Assembly (NCBI GenBank): GCA_905480055.1
Contig: CAJQOW010000175.1
Location: forward strand, 1-7,812
Length of the DNA: 7,812 bases
Direction: 5' to 3'
Source: an uncultured Acidimicrobiia bacterium
GTDB lineage: Bacteria > Actinomycetota > Acidimicrobiia > UBA5794
Shown: in pieces, positions 1 through 5,876 of the stretch
Layout: every line of letters starts with the position of its first letter
Numbering within the stretch: the stretch's first letter is position 1
Position numbers and translations under genes: made by a program
Notes under the pieces: generated by a model
What the model saw: only the letters and a program-made list of their open reading frames with translations
Told to the model about the DNA's origin: nothing
Database searches by the model: none

Positions 1-58
1 TGTAGGCGACCGTCACCCCATCGAAGGACGCGAGGGTTTCGGTTGGTGGTGGAGTCAC
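1..58 (-). CDS. btuD: Cobalamin ABC transporter ATP-binding protein, N-terminal fragment
   Basis: Only the first 19 codons are in the window; the gene continues past base 1. Read from a GTG at 58-56, the peptide is MTPPPTETLASFDGVTVAY. The end, FDGVTVAY, looks like the first beta strand of an ABC-transporter ATPase, the position just before the aromatic A-loop residue and the Walker A region. The GTG overlaps the TGA of the permease gene (GTGA), and GGGAG at 70-66 is a well-placed ribosome binding site. The expected role is to hydrolyse ATP at the cytoplasmic face and drive import through the permease. The Walker and signature motifs lie outside the window, so the call rests on the start, the overlap and the usual binding protein-permease-ATPase gene order. 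Confidence 0.75.
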   Translation of the reverse strand, partial: MTPPPTETLASFDGVTVAY

Positions 59-1107
59 GAGCCGACTCCCTTGCTCGTACGCAGGACGATCGCAAAGAAC
101 GGTGCGCCGATGAACGCCGTGACCACACCAATGGGAACCTCGTACGGCGATTGCACGGTTCGGGCGATGACATCGGCGATGACGAGGAATGCACCACCGA
201 CGAGCACGGACAGCGGAACGATGATGCGATACGAGGCACCCGTGAGAAGGCGGACCGTGTGCGGGACGATGATGCCCACGAACCCAATGAGGCCGGACAC
301 GGCGACGACTGCGGCGGTCCCGAGCGTGGCGAAGGCAACGAGAACCAGCCGGACCCGCCCGGGTTCGACGCCGAGCGACGACGCTTCGACGTCACCGACT
401 GCAAGCACATCCATCAGCCTGCGCCCAGCGAACACGACTACCAGCGAGATCACCACGTACGGAATGACCAACCGAACATCCCCCCAACTCGCGGTAGCGA
501 GGCTCCCGAGAATCCATCCATACACCTCGCGCAACGTTTCGGAGTTCCGCTGCTGGAGAAACGTCTGCGTTGCGGTCAGGAATGCCGCGACGCCCACACC
601 GGCCAGGATCAACGTCACCGCCGTTCTCCCAGAACGCACGCTATATCCGAGCACATAGGCGAGGACGACGCCGACAATCGCACCCACGAACGCCGCAAGC
701 GGCAACGGATCAATCAGCCACCCGGCACTGTCTGGGCCGTAGGCGATCGCAAGGGTGGCCCCAAGGCCCGCACCTGCACCTGCACCGAGCAAATACGGAT
801 CGGCGAGCGGGTTCCTGAAGACCCCCTGGTAGGCGGCGCCTGCGGCAGACAAGGTGGCACCAACAATCACGCCGAGGACGATCCGCGGCATCCTCACCTG
901 CCAGAGAATCGCATCCGCTCGTTCATCGAGGCCGTGATCGACCGAGATGAACGGAAGACGATCGACAAGGGACCGCAGAATCCCGTCGATGGGGATCGAA
1001 AACGAGCCAACCATCAATGACACGACCACCGATGCTGCGAGCAACCCAACCGCCCCGACGACCCACCACCAGCGAAGGCGTGTGGAAGCGGGGCGGGCAG
1101 CGCTCAT
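55..1107 (-). CDS. btuC: Cobalamin ABC transporter permease (FecCD/BtuC family)
   Basis: A 350-residue inner-membrane permease of the FecCD family, which imports vitamin B12 or iron-siderophores. Family hallmarks are visible in order: WQVRMPR (69-75), the GATLSAAGAAYQGVFRNPLADP segment around 83-104, SGLIGFVGIIVPH (271-283, the region that contacts the ATPase), and the C-terminal PYEVPIGVVTAFIGAPFF (321-338). About ten hydrophobic segments fit the family's usual topology, and the length is normal. The ATG at 1107-1105 is preferred because it overlaps the TGA of the binding-protein gene as ATGA. An in-frame ATG 24 codons upstream would add an Arg-rich stretch inside btuF and is unlikely. No strong ribosome binding site precedes it, so translation is probably coupled to btuF. 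The family alone does not fix the substrate; B12 is inferred from the riboswitch heading the operon. Confidence 0.93.
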   Translation of the reverse strand: MSAARPASTRLRWWWVVGAVGLLAASVVVSLMVGSFSIPIDGILRSLVDRLPFISVDHGLDERADAILWQVRMPRIVLGVIVGATLSAAGAAYQGVFRNPLADPYLLGAGAGAGLGATLAIAYGPDSAGWLIDPLPLAAFVGAIVGVVLAYVLGYSVRSGRTAVTLILAGVGVAAFLTATQTFLQQRNSETLREVYGWILGSLATASWGDVRLVIPYVVISLVVVFAGRRLMDVLAVGDVEASSLGVEPGRVRLVLVAFATLGTAAVVAVSGLIGFVGIIVPHTVRLLTGASYRIIVPLSVLVGGAFLVIADVIARTVQSPYEVPIGVVTAFIGAPFFAIVLRTSKGVGS

Positions 1108-2117
1108 GCGTCCGCCGGCACAAACTCGAGGATTGCAGCAACGACGTCTTCGACGAGGACTGCGATACGTGGACCCCACCTGCTTGCGATGTCATCGTTG
1201 AGCTCGACGATCTGTTCGGAGGCGACGGCAGTCATGGTGTTCCACCCCGGCCGTTCTGCAACCGTGGTCGCGGACTGACCGCAGCACAGCGTATCCGCGA
1301 GGACGATGAGGTCCGGGTTTGCACCGATCACGTACTCCGACGTGAGCTGGGGATATCCGTAGCCGTCTGTATCCGCATCATCGGCGATGTTCGTCATCTT
1401 TGTTTCAAGCAGCAGGTCGCCAACGAAGGTCGCTGAGGTGAGCGAGTACAGCGTCGGGTCGAGCTCCCAGTAGTAGCTCTGTCCCTCGGCCGCAGCCGGG
1501 ACCGTGGCGTAGGCCTCATCGATGAGGGACGACGTTTCAGCCACAACACCCACAGCCTCAGCAATGTTGCCCGTCGCCACACCGAGCTGCTCCCACTGTG
1601 CGTAGGCGCCGTCGACCGTTGCAGGGCCTGCATGGAGGATCGCTGGAACCCCAATGGCCTCGAGTGCGGGTAACAGGCCTCCATCGGGGTCGAACGAGAG
1701 CACGACGAGGTCCGGGTCGTATGCGGCAATGGCCTCAACGCTTGGGCTGAAGGCCGACAGGTCGCTCAGGGGGGCTTCTGGCGGGTAATTGGACAAGCTG
1801 TCGACGGCAACCACCTGCTCACCGGCACCGATCGCGAAGAGCACCTCGGTCGACGTTGGAGAAATCGACACGATGCGGGTCGGACGTTCCTCGATCGTCA
1901 TCTGGCCGTTTGGTGCATCGATGGTCACGGGGAATCCGTCATCGACGGTTGTGGTCGTCGCTGCCACTGTTGTAGAAGTCGTCGCCTGGGTTGTCGACGT
2001 GGACGTGGACGTGGACGCGAGCGTCGAAGGCGGTGCTTCTGCAGCGTCTGGCGAGCTCGCACATGCAGCTGCCACCAGGGCGAGCGCAGCAACGAGAAGG
2101 GCGTACTTGTGGAACAC
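1104..2117 (-). CDS. btuF: Cobalamin-binding lipoprotein of ABC transporter (BtuF-like)
   Basis: A 337-residue extracytoplasmic binding protein that captures substrate for the BtuC-BtuD transporter. The GTG at 2117-2115 is chosen because GAGAGGAG lies just upstream and because it gives a clean lipoprotein signal, MFHKYALLVAALALVAAAC, with Cys19 as the likely lipidated residue. Residues 30-59 are a Ser/Thr/Ala-rich linker. The periplasmic-binding fold of the Fe3+/B12 class runs from about 62 to 335: TRIVSISPTSTEVLFAIG (80-97), the YDPDLVVLSFDP strand (133-144), ANPDLIVLADT (266-276) and a closing ASRWGPRI helix start (311-318). A vicinal Cys278-Cys279 pair sits in the C-terminal lobe. The in-frame reading continues upstream to 2297, but that part is the riboswitch leader, not protein. 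A siderophore ligand is possible on family grounds; the leader favours cobalamin. Confidence 0.9.
   Translation of the reverse strand: MFHKYALLVAALALVAAACASSPDAAEAPPSTLASTSTSTSTTQATTSTTVAATTTTVDDGFPVTIDAPNGQMTIEERPTRIVSISPTSTEVLFAIGAGEQVVAVDSLSNYPPEAPLSDLSAFSPSVEAIAAYDPDLVVLSFDPDGGLLPALEAIGVPAILHAGPATVDGAYAQWEQLGVATGNIAEAVGVVAETSSLIDEAYATVPAAAEGQSYYWELDPTLYSLTSATFVGDLLLETKMTNIADDADTDGYGYPQLTSEYVIGANPDLIVLADTLCCGQSATTVAERPGWNTMTAVASEQIVELNDDIASRWGPRIAVLVEDVVAAILEFVPADA
1993..2016. repeat. Short tandem hexamer repeat in the btuF linker
   Basis: On the plus strand GTCGAC is followed by three copies of GTGGAC. On the coding strand this is a repeated Ser-Thr dipeptide in the linker of the binding lipoprotein. 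The unit is six bases, so gain or loss of copies would change linker length without shifting frame. Confidence 0.7.
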
Positions 2118-2120
2118 GTG

Positions 2121-2178
2121 TTCTCCTCTCTCTGGAGGAGAGCTTCCGGCAACGGTCGCTCTTCTCCTCCGGAGAGCA
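2121..2178 (-). promoter_or_regulatory. Riboswitch expression platform: alternative pairings around the btuF ribosome binding site
   Basis: Reading the minus strand, three segments can pair in two exclusive ways. Segment A, GGAGGAGA (2170-2163), is an exact complement of segment B, TCTCCTCC (2141-2134). Segment B contains CTCCTC, an exact complement of segment C, GAGGAG (2128-2123), the Shine-Dalgarno core of btuF. B with C forms a tight hairpin with a loop of about six bases that hides the ribosome binding site; A with B frees it. A flanking CTCT/AGAG pair can extend A-B across a two-base bulge. No U-tract follows, so control is inferred to act on translation rather than on termination. The pairings are read directly; which state the ligand favours is inferred, with the B12-bound state expected to be OFF. 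Confidence 0.65.
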
Positions 2179-2179
2179 C

Positions 2180-2299
2180 CGTTTACCGACACAGAGGCGA
2201 CCTGGCTACCTCCGTTGGGAGGATCACAGTTGCGGGACAGCGCCGGGATCTCACCGGACTTCGCTCCATACCGGGACCCGGACTGAGTCCGGGGCACCT
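2180..2299 (-). promoter_or_regulatory. Cobalamin (B12) riboswitch aptamer
   Basis: The minus-strand RNA carries the conserved core of the cobalamin riboswitch at 2260-2221: AGTCCGGTGAGATCCCGG, then CGCTGTCCCGCAACTGTGA. These correspond to the family's hallmark GCCGGTGAAAATCCGGC and CTGxCCCGCAACTGTGA-like segments. Upstream lies a CCGGACTCAGTCCGG hairpin (2292-2278). Downstream is a degenerate B12 box, AGCCAGGTCGCCT, near 2207-2195, which differs from the usual AGYCMGGAGACCTGCC in its centre. The element sits immediately before btuF, so it should lower uptake-gene expression when adenosyl- or methylcobalamin is plentiful. The 5' edge near GGTGCC and the 3' edge are approximate. The P1 closing stem was not resolved by eye. 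Confidence 0.9.
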
Positions 2300-2304
2300 A
2301 CGTG

Positions 2305-2310
2305 ACCCTA
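2305..2310 (-). promoter_or_regulatory. Candidate -10 element for the btu operon
   Basis: TAGGGT on the minus strand fits the loose actinobacterial -10 pattern TAnnnT. It ends five bases before an A at 2299, which is where the riboswitch RNA would be expected to begin. No convincing -35 is present 17 bases upstream. The position is the main support. Confidence 0.35.
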
Positions 2311-2378
2311 GCGCACGCTCGCTTCCCATCGATTGCTGGATCAACGACACCGGCGAGTGGGGAACCTTCGTCGCGCAC

Positions 2379-2384
2379 TATCGT
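2379..2384 (+). promoter_or_regulatory. Candidate -10 element of a leaderless plus-strand transcript
   Basis: TATCGT matches TAnnnT and ends seven bases before the ATG at 2392. Transcription would then begin at or very near that A. There is no Shine-Dalgarno sequence between it and the ATG, which agrees with a leaderless mRNA, a common form in Actinobacteria. No clear -35 is visible. Confidence 0.3.
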
Positions 2385-2391
2385 CATCATC

Positions 2392-2529
2392 ATGAAGAAA
2401 CTGCTACCAATCATTGTTGCCTTCGCCATCGTTGCGATCCTCGTGACCGTCAAGGTGAAGCGCCGTTCGGGAACACCCGAAGCTCCAGAGGGCACGTGGG
2501 AGCCCGCAACGGCCGACACCCCACAGTGA
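2392..2529 (+). CDS. Small single-span membrane protein, unknown function
   Basis: A 45-residue protein, MKKLLPIIVAFAIVAILVTV then KVKRRSGTPEAPEGTWEPATADTPQ. Two lysines precede a hydrophobic span at about residues 4-20, followed by a basic KVKRR cluster and a Pro/Glu-rich tail with no cysteine. It could be a short membrane anchor. The ATG at 2392 is preferred over an in-frame GTG at 2302 because the latter would add an unlikely N-terminus reaching into the btu promoter region. No ribosome binding site is visible, so it may be read from a leaderless transcript. Its stop codon overlaps the GTG of the next gene (GTGA), which supports a real coding sequence coupled to that gene. I do not recognise a family. 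Confidence 0.6.
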   Translation: MKKLLPIIVAFAIVAILVTVKVKRRSGTPEAPEGTWEPATADTPQ

Positions 2530-3248
2530 GGGTTCTGGTCGACGCGACATCAGACGTCGGACAGAGAGCTGCACGGGTACTGCTCGCCGAGCCTGATATC
2601 TCGTTTGTTGGCCTGTGGGATGCACCTGAAGCTGGTCGCAACGCACGGTCCGGCCCGGCAGATGGTGTTGAGGGCTACGACGTTGCTGTCAGCGACAGGG
2701 CGGAACCCCTCGGCGATCTTCTGGCCCGCTGCTCGGTCGCCGGAGTACCGCTCGTCCTGTGGCACGACGCACCGGACATCGCACCTGGCGGCGCTGCAAT
2801 CCCGGTTGTGGTCGGAGCCAATGTCGGGTCGGCACTGGCCGAGGTGCTCGTTCACCATCCCTCCGCACAACTGCAGTCTGAGGACTCGGTACAGATCGCA
2901 TGGACAGAACCAGGCACCGCCTTGCGGAAAGGGACTGCCGTGGCGTTTCCCGATCCTGTGGGAATGTCGTGGGCCAAGGAGCGATCGTACGGTCGATTCG
3001 TTGCATTCCGGGAAGATGTCTGGTCCGGAGCCGTCGTCAAGATCGAGGGTGAGGGCGGCGAACGCATCATCGGCGCAGCCGATCACGGTCCCCACCTCGA
3101 AGCGCTGGTACTTGCAGCGACGGCGCTGTGTGCCAGCAACGGGATCTACGAAAACGGCGTACAGCCCGCATCCGACGGTGGTGAACACCTGGTGAACTCG
3201 TGCTCATCGGTGGAACTCGACTTTGCGGTGTGGCGTTCCAATACCTGA
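2526..3248 (+). CDS. Hypothetical protein with Rossmann-like N-terminus
   Basis: A 240-residue soluble protein with no signal peptide. It starts MRVLVDATSDVGQRAARVLLAE, which has the beta-turn-alpha outline of the NAD(P)-binding start of dihydrodipicolinate reductase and saccharopine dehydrogenase-like proteins. Their GAxGxxG motif appears here as DATSDVG, with only Gly12 kept. Further strands can be seen at FVGLWD (27-32), VPLVLWHDA (74-82) and IPVVVGANVGSALAEVLVHH (92-111). The rest (about 115-237) is a mixed alpha/beta domain with SYGRFVAFREDVWSGAVVKIEG and a GAADHGPHLEALVLAATAL helix (183-201), which would fit a catalytic or dimerisation domain. The GTG at 2526 is chosen because it overlaps the preceding stop codon; an open frame further upstream is non-coding leader. 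There is no strong ribosome binding site, so translational coupling is likely. Function is not known. Confidence 0.8.
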   Translation: MRVLVDATSDVGQRAARVLLAEPDISFVGLWDAPEAGRNARSGPADGVEGYDVAVSDRAEPLGDLLARCSVAGVPLVLWHDAPDIAPGGAAIPVVVGANVGSALAEVLVHHPSAQLQSEDSVQIAWTEPGTALRKGTAVAFPDPVGMSWAKERSYGRFVAFREDVWSGAVVKIEGEGGERIIGAADHGPHLEALVLAATALCASNGIYENGVQPASDGGEHLVNSCSSVELDFAVWRSNT

Positions 3249-3258
3249 GATCCACATC

Positions 3259-5274
3259 ATGAAACGATTTGCCCTCCTCCTCGCCATCGGCCTCGTCGCG
3301 GCTGCGTGTACGCCTGACACCGACGCGTCGGAAGAGCCAACCACCACCGACGCCGGGTCCGAAACCTCGACCACCGTCGAGTACACCGGTGAATCGTTTG
3401 CGGGCGAGATCGATGCTCCAGAGTTTCCCGAAGGTCTCGATTGGATCAACACCGACCATCCGATCACCCTGAACTCGCTCAAGGGGAAGGTGGTGCTCCT
3501 CGACTTCTGGACGTACGGGTGCGTCAACTGCATCCACGTGATCCCTGATCTGGAACGGCTCGAGGCCGAGTTCCCCAACGAACTGGTCGTTGTCGGGGTG
3601 CACTCTGCGAAGTTCACCAACGAAGGGGAAACGGAGAACCTCCGCGACATCGTGCAGCGATACGAGATCGCCCATCCCGTCGTGAACGACAGAGACTTTG
3701 CGGTGTGGGGGTCTTGGGGTGCCAACGCATGGCCAACGGTTGCCGTCATCGATCCTGCGAGCAAGGCGGTGGGAGTCCGTGCGGGTGAAGGTGTCTACGA
3801 CGCCGTGCAGCCTGTGATTGCCGCCCTCGTAGCCGAGTTCGGGGCCGCGGGCGCACTCAACCTCGATCCGATCGACTTCGCTCTGGAAGCTGATACGGCT
3901 GCCGAGACCGCCCTTCGCTATCCCGGGAAGGTCCTTGCGAGCAACGGCAGGTTGTTCGTGTCCGACACCGGACACCATCGGGTGCTCGAGGTTGATCCGG
4001 TGTCAGGCGACGTCCTGGCAGCGTGGGGCTCCGGCGAGCGGGGCTCCGACGACGGAGCGGCCCTCGAAGCGACGTTCAACGCGCCCCAAGGGCTCGCTCT
4101 TGCCGGGACGACGCTGTTCGTTGCCGACACGAACAATCACTTGATTCGTGCGATCGACCTGCCGACCGGTCAGGTGACGACGGCCGTGGGAACGGGCGAA
4201 CAGGGATGGCCACCTGCGACCGGACCCCTCCTCCAGAGTGCGCTGGCAACGCCGTGGGACCTCGAGGAGGCGAACGGCAGCCTCTACATCGCCAACGCCG
4301 GAACCCATCAGATCTGGCGAGCGGATCTCGCGTTCGATACGGTCGGGCCGCTGATCGGAAGCGCCAGGGAGGGAACGCTCAACGGTCCGTTCCCGACGGC
4401 AGAGCTCGCCCAGCCTTCGAGCGTGACCCTTTCCGATGACGGCATGTTGTACTTTGCAGACTCTGAATCATCTGCAATCCGGGTTGGGAACCTCGACACG
4501 GAGATCACGGCGCTCGTCGCCGGATCAGACGCCGACTTGTTCTCATTCGGCGACACCGACGGGTTTGGGAACGAGGCCCTTCTGCAGCACCCGCTGGGAA
4601 CGGAAATCGACGGCAACACGCTCTACGTCGCCGACACCTACAACTCGAAGATCAAGCGGGTTGCCCTCGACGAAGGATCCATCACCACATGGCTCGGAAG
4701 CGAGGCGGGTTGGGCAGACGGGTCCTCGCCCCAGTTCAACGAACCCGGCGGCCTCTCTTTGGACGATGGAACGCTCTACGTGGCAGACACGAACAACCAC
4801 GCCATACGGCTCATCGATACAGCAACCGGCGAGACCTCGACGCTGGTGCTGAAGGGCGTCGAGGCGTTCGATCCGCCGGCCGAGTTCGGGGGCGACCTTG
4901 TGGTGCTGCCCGAAACGAGTGTTGCTGCTGGCCCGGGGTCACTGGTTCTCGACTACCAACTCCCCGAAGGATTCAAGGTGAACGAGGATGCGCCCTCCTC
5001 GATCACGGTGAGTTCGGGTGGCACCGTGGTCTCCCTCGACGGAAGCGATCCGTTTGACCTCACAGGGACCACCCTCCCGGTTGGCGTGGCGGTGACCTTC
5101 GAAGAGGGCTCCGCGACATCGCACTTCGACGTCACGATCATTTATTGCTCGGTGGATGCAACCAGCCTGTGCTACATCGACCGGGTGCGGTACGAGGTGC
5201 CGCTGGTCGTCGGAGCGAGCGGCCCGTCGAGCCAGATCACGCTCCCACGGTCAATTCCAGTGCCGGGCTCCTGA
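3259..5274 (+). CDS. Exported lipoprotein with thioredoxin-like domain and NHL propeller (NHLRC2-like)
   Basis: A 671-residue protein starting MKRFALLLAIGLVAAAC, a lipoprotein signal with Cys17 the likely lipid anchor, then a Thr/Glu-rich linker to about 45. A TlpA/thioredoxin-like domain spans roughly 50-195: LLDFWTYGCVNC puts the redox pair at Cys88 and Cys91, GVHSAKF follows at 113-119, and AWPT (157-160) supplies the cis-proline. Six NHL repeats follow, with cores at 232, 286, 342, 397, 455 and 506 (for example LFVADTNNHLI), enough for a six-blade propeller. The C-terminal 555-665 is beta-rich with Cys630 and Cys638. This order matches the NHLRC2 family, though animal NHLRC2 is not a lipoprotein. 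It probably acts outside the membrane as a thiol-disulfide protein; its partner is unknown. The ATG at 3259 is preferred over one at 3223, because it starts the signal peptide cleanly and lies 10 bases after the preceding stop, with a weak GAGA site. Confidence 0.9.
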   Translation: MKRFALLLAIGLVAAACTPDTDASEEPTTTDAGSETSTTVEYTGESFAGEIDAPEFPEGLDWINTDHPITLNSLKGKVVLLDFWTYGCVNCIHVIPDLERLEAEFPNELVVVGVHSAKFTNEGETENLRDIVQRYEIAHPVVNDRDFAVWGSWGANAWPTVAVIDPASKAVGVRAGEGVYDAVQPVIAALVAEFGAAGALNLDPIDFALEADTAAETALRYPGKVLASNGRLFVSDTGHHRVLEVDPVSGDVLAAWGSGERGSDDGAALEATFNAPQGLALAGTTLFVADTNNHLIRAIDLPTGQVTTAVGTGEQGWPPATGPLLQSALATPWDLEEANGSLYIANAGTHQIWRADLAFDTVGPLIGSAREGTLNGPFPTAELAQPSSVTLSDDGMLYFADSESSAIRVGNLDTEITALVAGSDADLFSFGDTDGFGNEALLQHPLGTEIDGNTLYVADTYNSKIKRVALDEGSITTWLGSEAGWADGSSPQFNEPGGLSLDDGTLYVADTNNHAIRLIDTATGETSTLVLKGVEAFDPPAEFGGDLVVLPETSVAAGPGSLVLDYQLPEGFKVNEDAPSSITVSSGGTVVSLDGSDPFDLTGTTLPVGVAVTFEEGSATSHFDVTIIYCSVDATSLCYIDRVRYEVPLVVGASGPSSQITLPRSIPVPGS

Positions 5275-5296
5275 CTGGAGCGTGGCCCGAGCCCGG
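5263..5296. terminator. Inverted repeat between convergent genes, possible bidirectional terminator
   Basis: CCGGGCTC (5263-5270) and GAGCCCGG (5289-5296) are perfect 8-base complements around an 18-base loop. The stop codon of the NHL lipoprotein gene lies in the loop, and the stop codon of the DUF3566 gene is two bases outside the stem. The stem is GC-rich but has no T-tract on either side, so it is not a classic intrinsic terminator. The position between convergent genes makes a transcription-end role plausible. Confidence 0.4.
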
Positions 5297-5297
5297 G

Positions 5298-5792
5298 TCA
5301 GAGGGTCTGTGGTGTGCCGGTCTCGACGGTGTCTTCTGACGTCAAGCCTGCCGATGCCCCATTCGCGGCACCACCATTTGCGGCTCCGCCGTTGGTAGCC
5401 GGAACATGCACGACCGGACGTGAGGTCTGAGGTGTCGACACGTCTGCGTACTCCTCCAGAACCACAACCTCGACACCGCCCACAACATCCGTGATCAGGT
5501 TGTAGAGCACAGCGGCAAGGGTCATTGCGGCGGTGACCACGATGACCCAGACAATCGCAAGCATCACCACCACCCTGAAGTAGAGCTGCCCATCGGGAGT
5601 GACTGCGATGGTCAGTCGCTCAAAGGTCTCGACAAACGCATCCGGAATGCCGCGCTGAACAGCGATCGACCACGCAATCCAGACGCCGAGCGTCCAGATG
5701 AGCGCACCGACAGTGTTGAGCACCACGGCCACCTTGAGCACGGTCCATGGATCGACCTTGCGAATGATGCGACGAACCCTGCGAACAGCCAT
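5298..5792 (-). CDS. DUF3566 domain-containing membrane protein
   Basis: A 164-residue protein of the DUF3566 family, known in Actinobacteria as the gene after gyrA. It begins with a basic segment MAVRRVRRIIRKVDPWTVLK, where VDPWTVLK (13-20) is the family's conserved start. A first membrane span follows at about 21-44, then an external loop GIPDAFVETFERLTIAVTPDGQLYF (48-72) and a second span at about 73-98. The conserved LYNLITDVVGGVEVVVLEE (96-114) comes next. The tail ends in a low-complexity NGGAANGGAANGASAG repeat (134-149). AAGGAGG lies four bases upstream of the ATG. The molecular function of this family is not established, although placement beside gyrA is widely conserved. It lies 84 bases downstream of gyrA and may be co-transcribed or use its own promoter. 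Confidence 0.9.
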   Translation of the reverse strand: MAVRRVRRIIRKVDPWTVLKVAVVLNTVGALIWTLGVWIAWSIAVQRGIPDAFVETFERLTIAVTPDGQLYFRVVVMLAIVWVIVVTAAMTLAAVLYNLITDVVGGVEVVVLEEYADVSTPQTSRPVVHVPATNGGAANGGAANGASAGLTSEDTVETGTPQTL

Positions 5793-5813
5793 GCGGCCTC
5801 CTTGGAGTCCGGG

Positions 5814-5838
5814 AGTGTACCGAAACAGACCTATTCGG
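5814..5838 (-). promoter_or_regulatory. Possible promoter and small stem in the gyrA-DUF3566 gap
   Basis: The 84-base gap holds CCGAA (5838-5834) and TTCGG (5824-5820), a five-base stem with a nine-base loop, followed at once by TACACT (5819-5814), a fair -10 hexamer. No good -35 is visible. The stem has no T-tract, so it does not look like a gyrA terminator. The gap contains no tRNA. Confidence 0.25.
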
Positions 5839-5876
5839 CTCTGCCTTACTGACGACGCCGCGCCAGATTTCGTTCC

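Noticed and set aside
43..1020. Long plus-strand open frame of 325 codons
   Set aside because: It lies antisense to the permease, and its product is a charged, Arg/Asp/His-rich sequence with no fold-like pattern. GC-rich coding DNA often keeps the opposite strand open.
2118..2297. Upstream extension of the BtuF lipoprotein by 60 codons
   Set aside because: It would translate the riboswitch and bury the lipoprotein signal; the GTG at 2117 has a strong ribosome binding site.
2109..2525. Upstream extension of the Rossmann-like protein by 139 codons
   Set aside because: It would run through the riboswitch region and the small membrane-protein gene; the GTG at 2526 with its overlap is a better start.
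3067..3978. Minus-strand open frame of 303 codons
   Set aside because: It is antisense to the NHL lipoprotein and the end of the Rossmann-like gene, which have clear domains; its own translation shows none.
5793..5876. Possible tRNA or small RNA in the gyrA-DUF3566 gap
   Set aside because: No cloverleaf, no TTCGAnTC arm and no CCA end; only a five-base stem is present.
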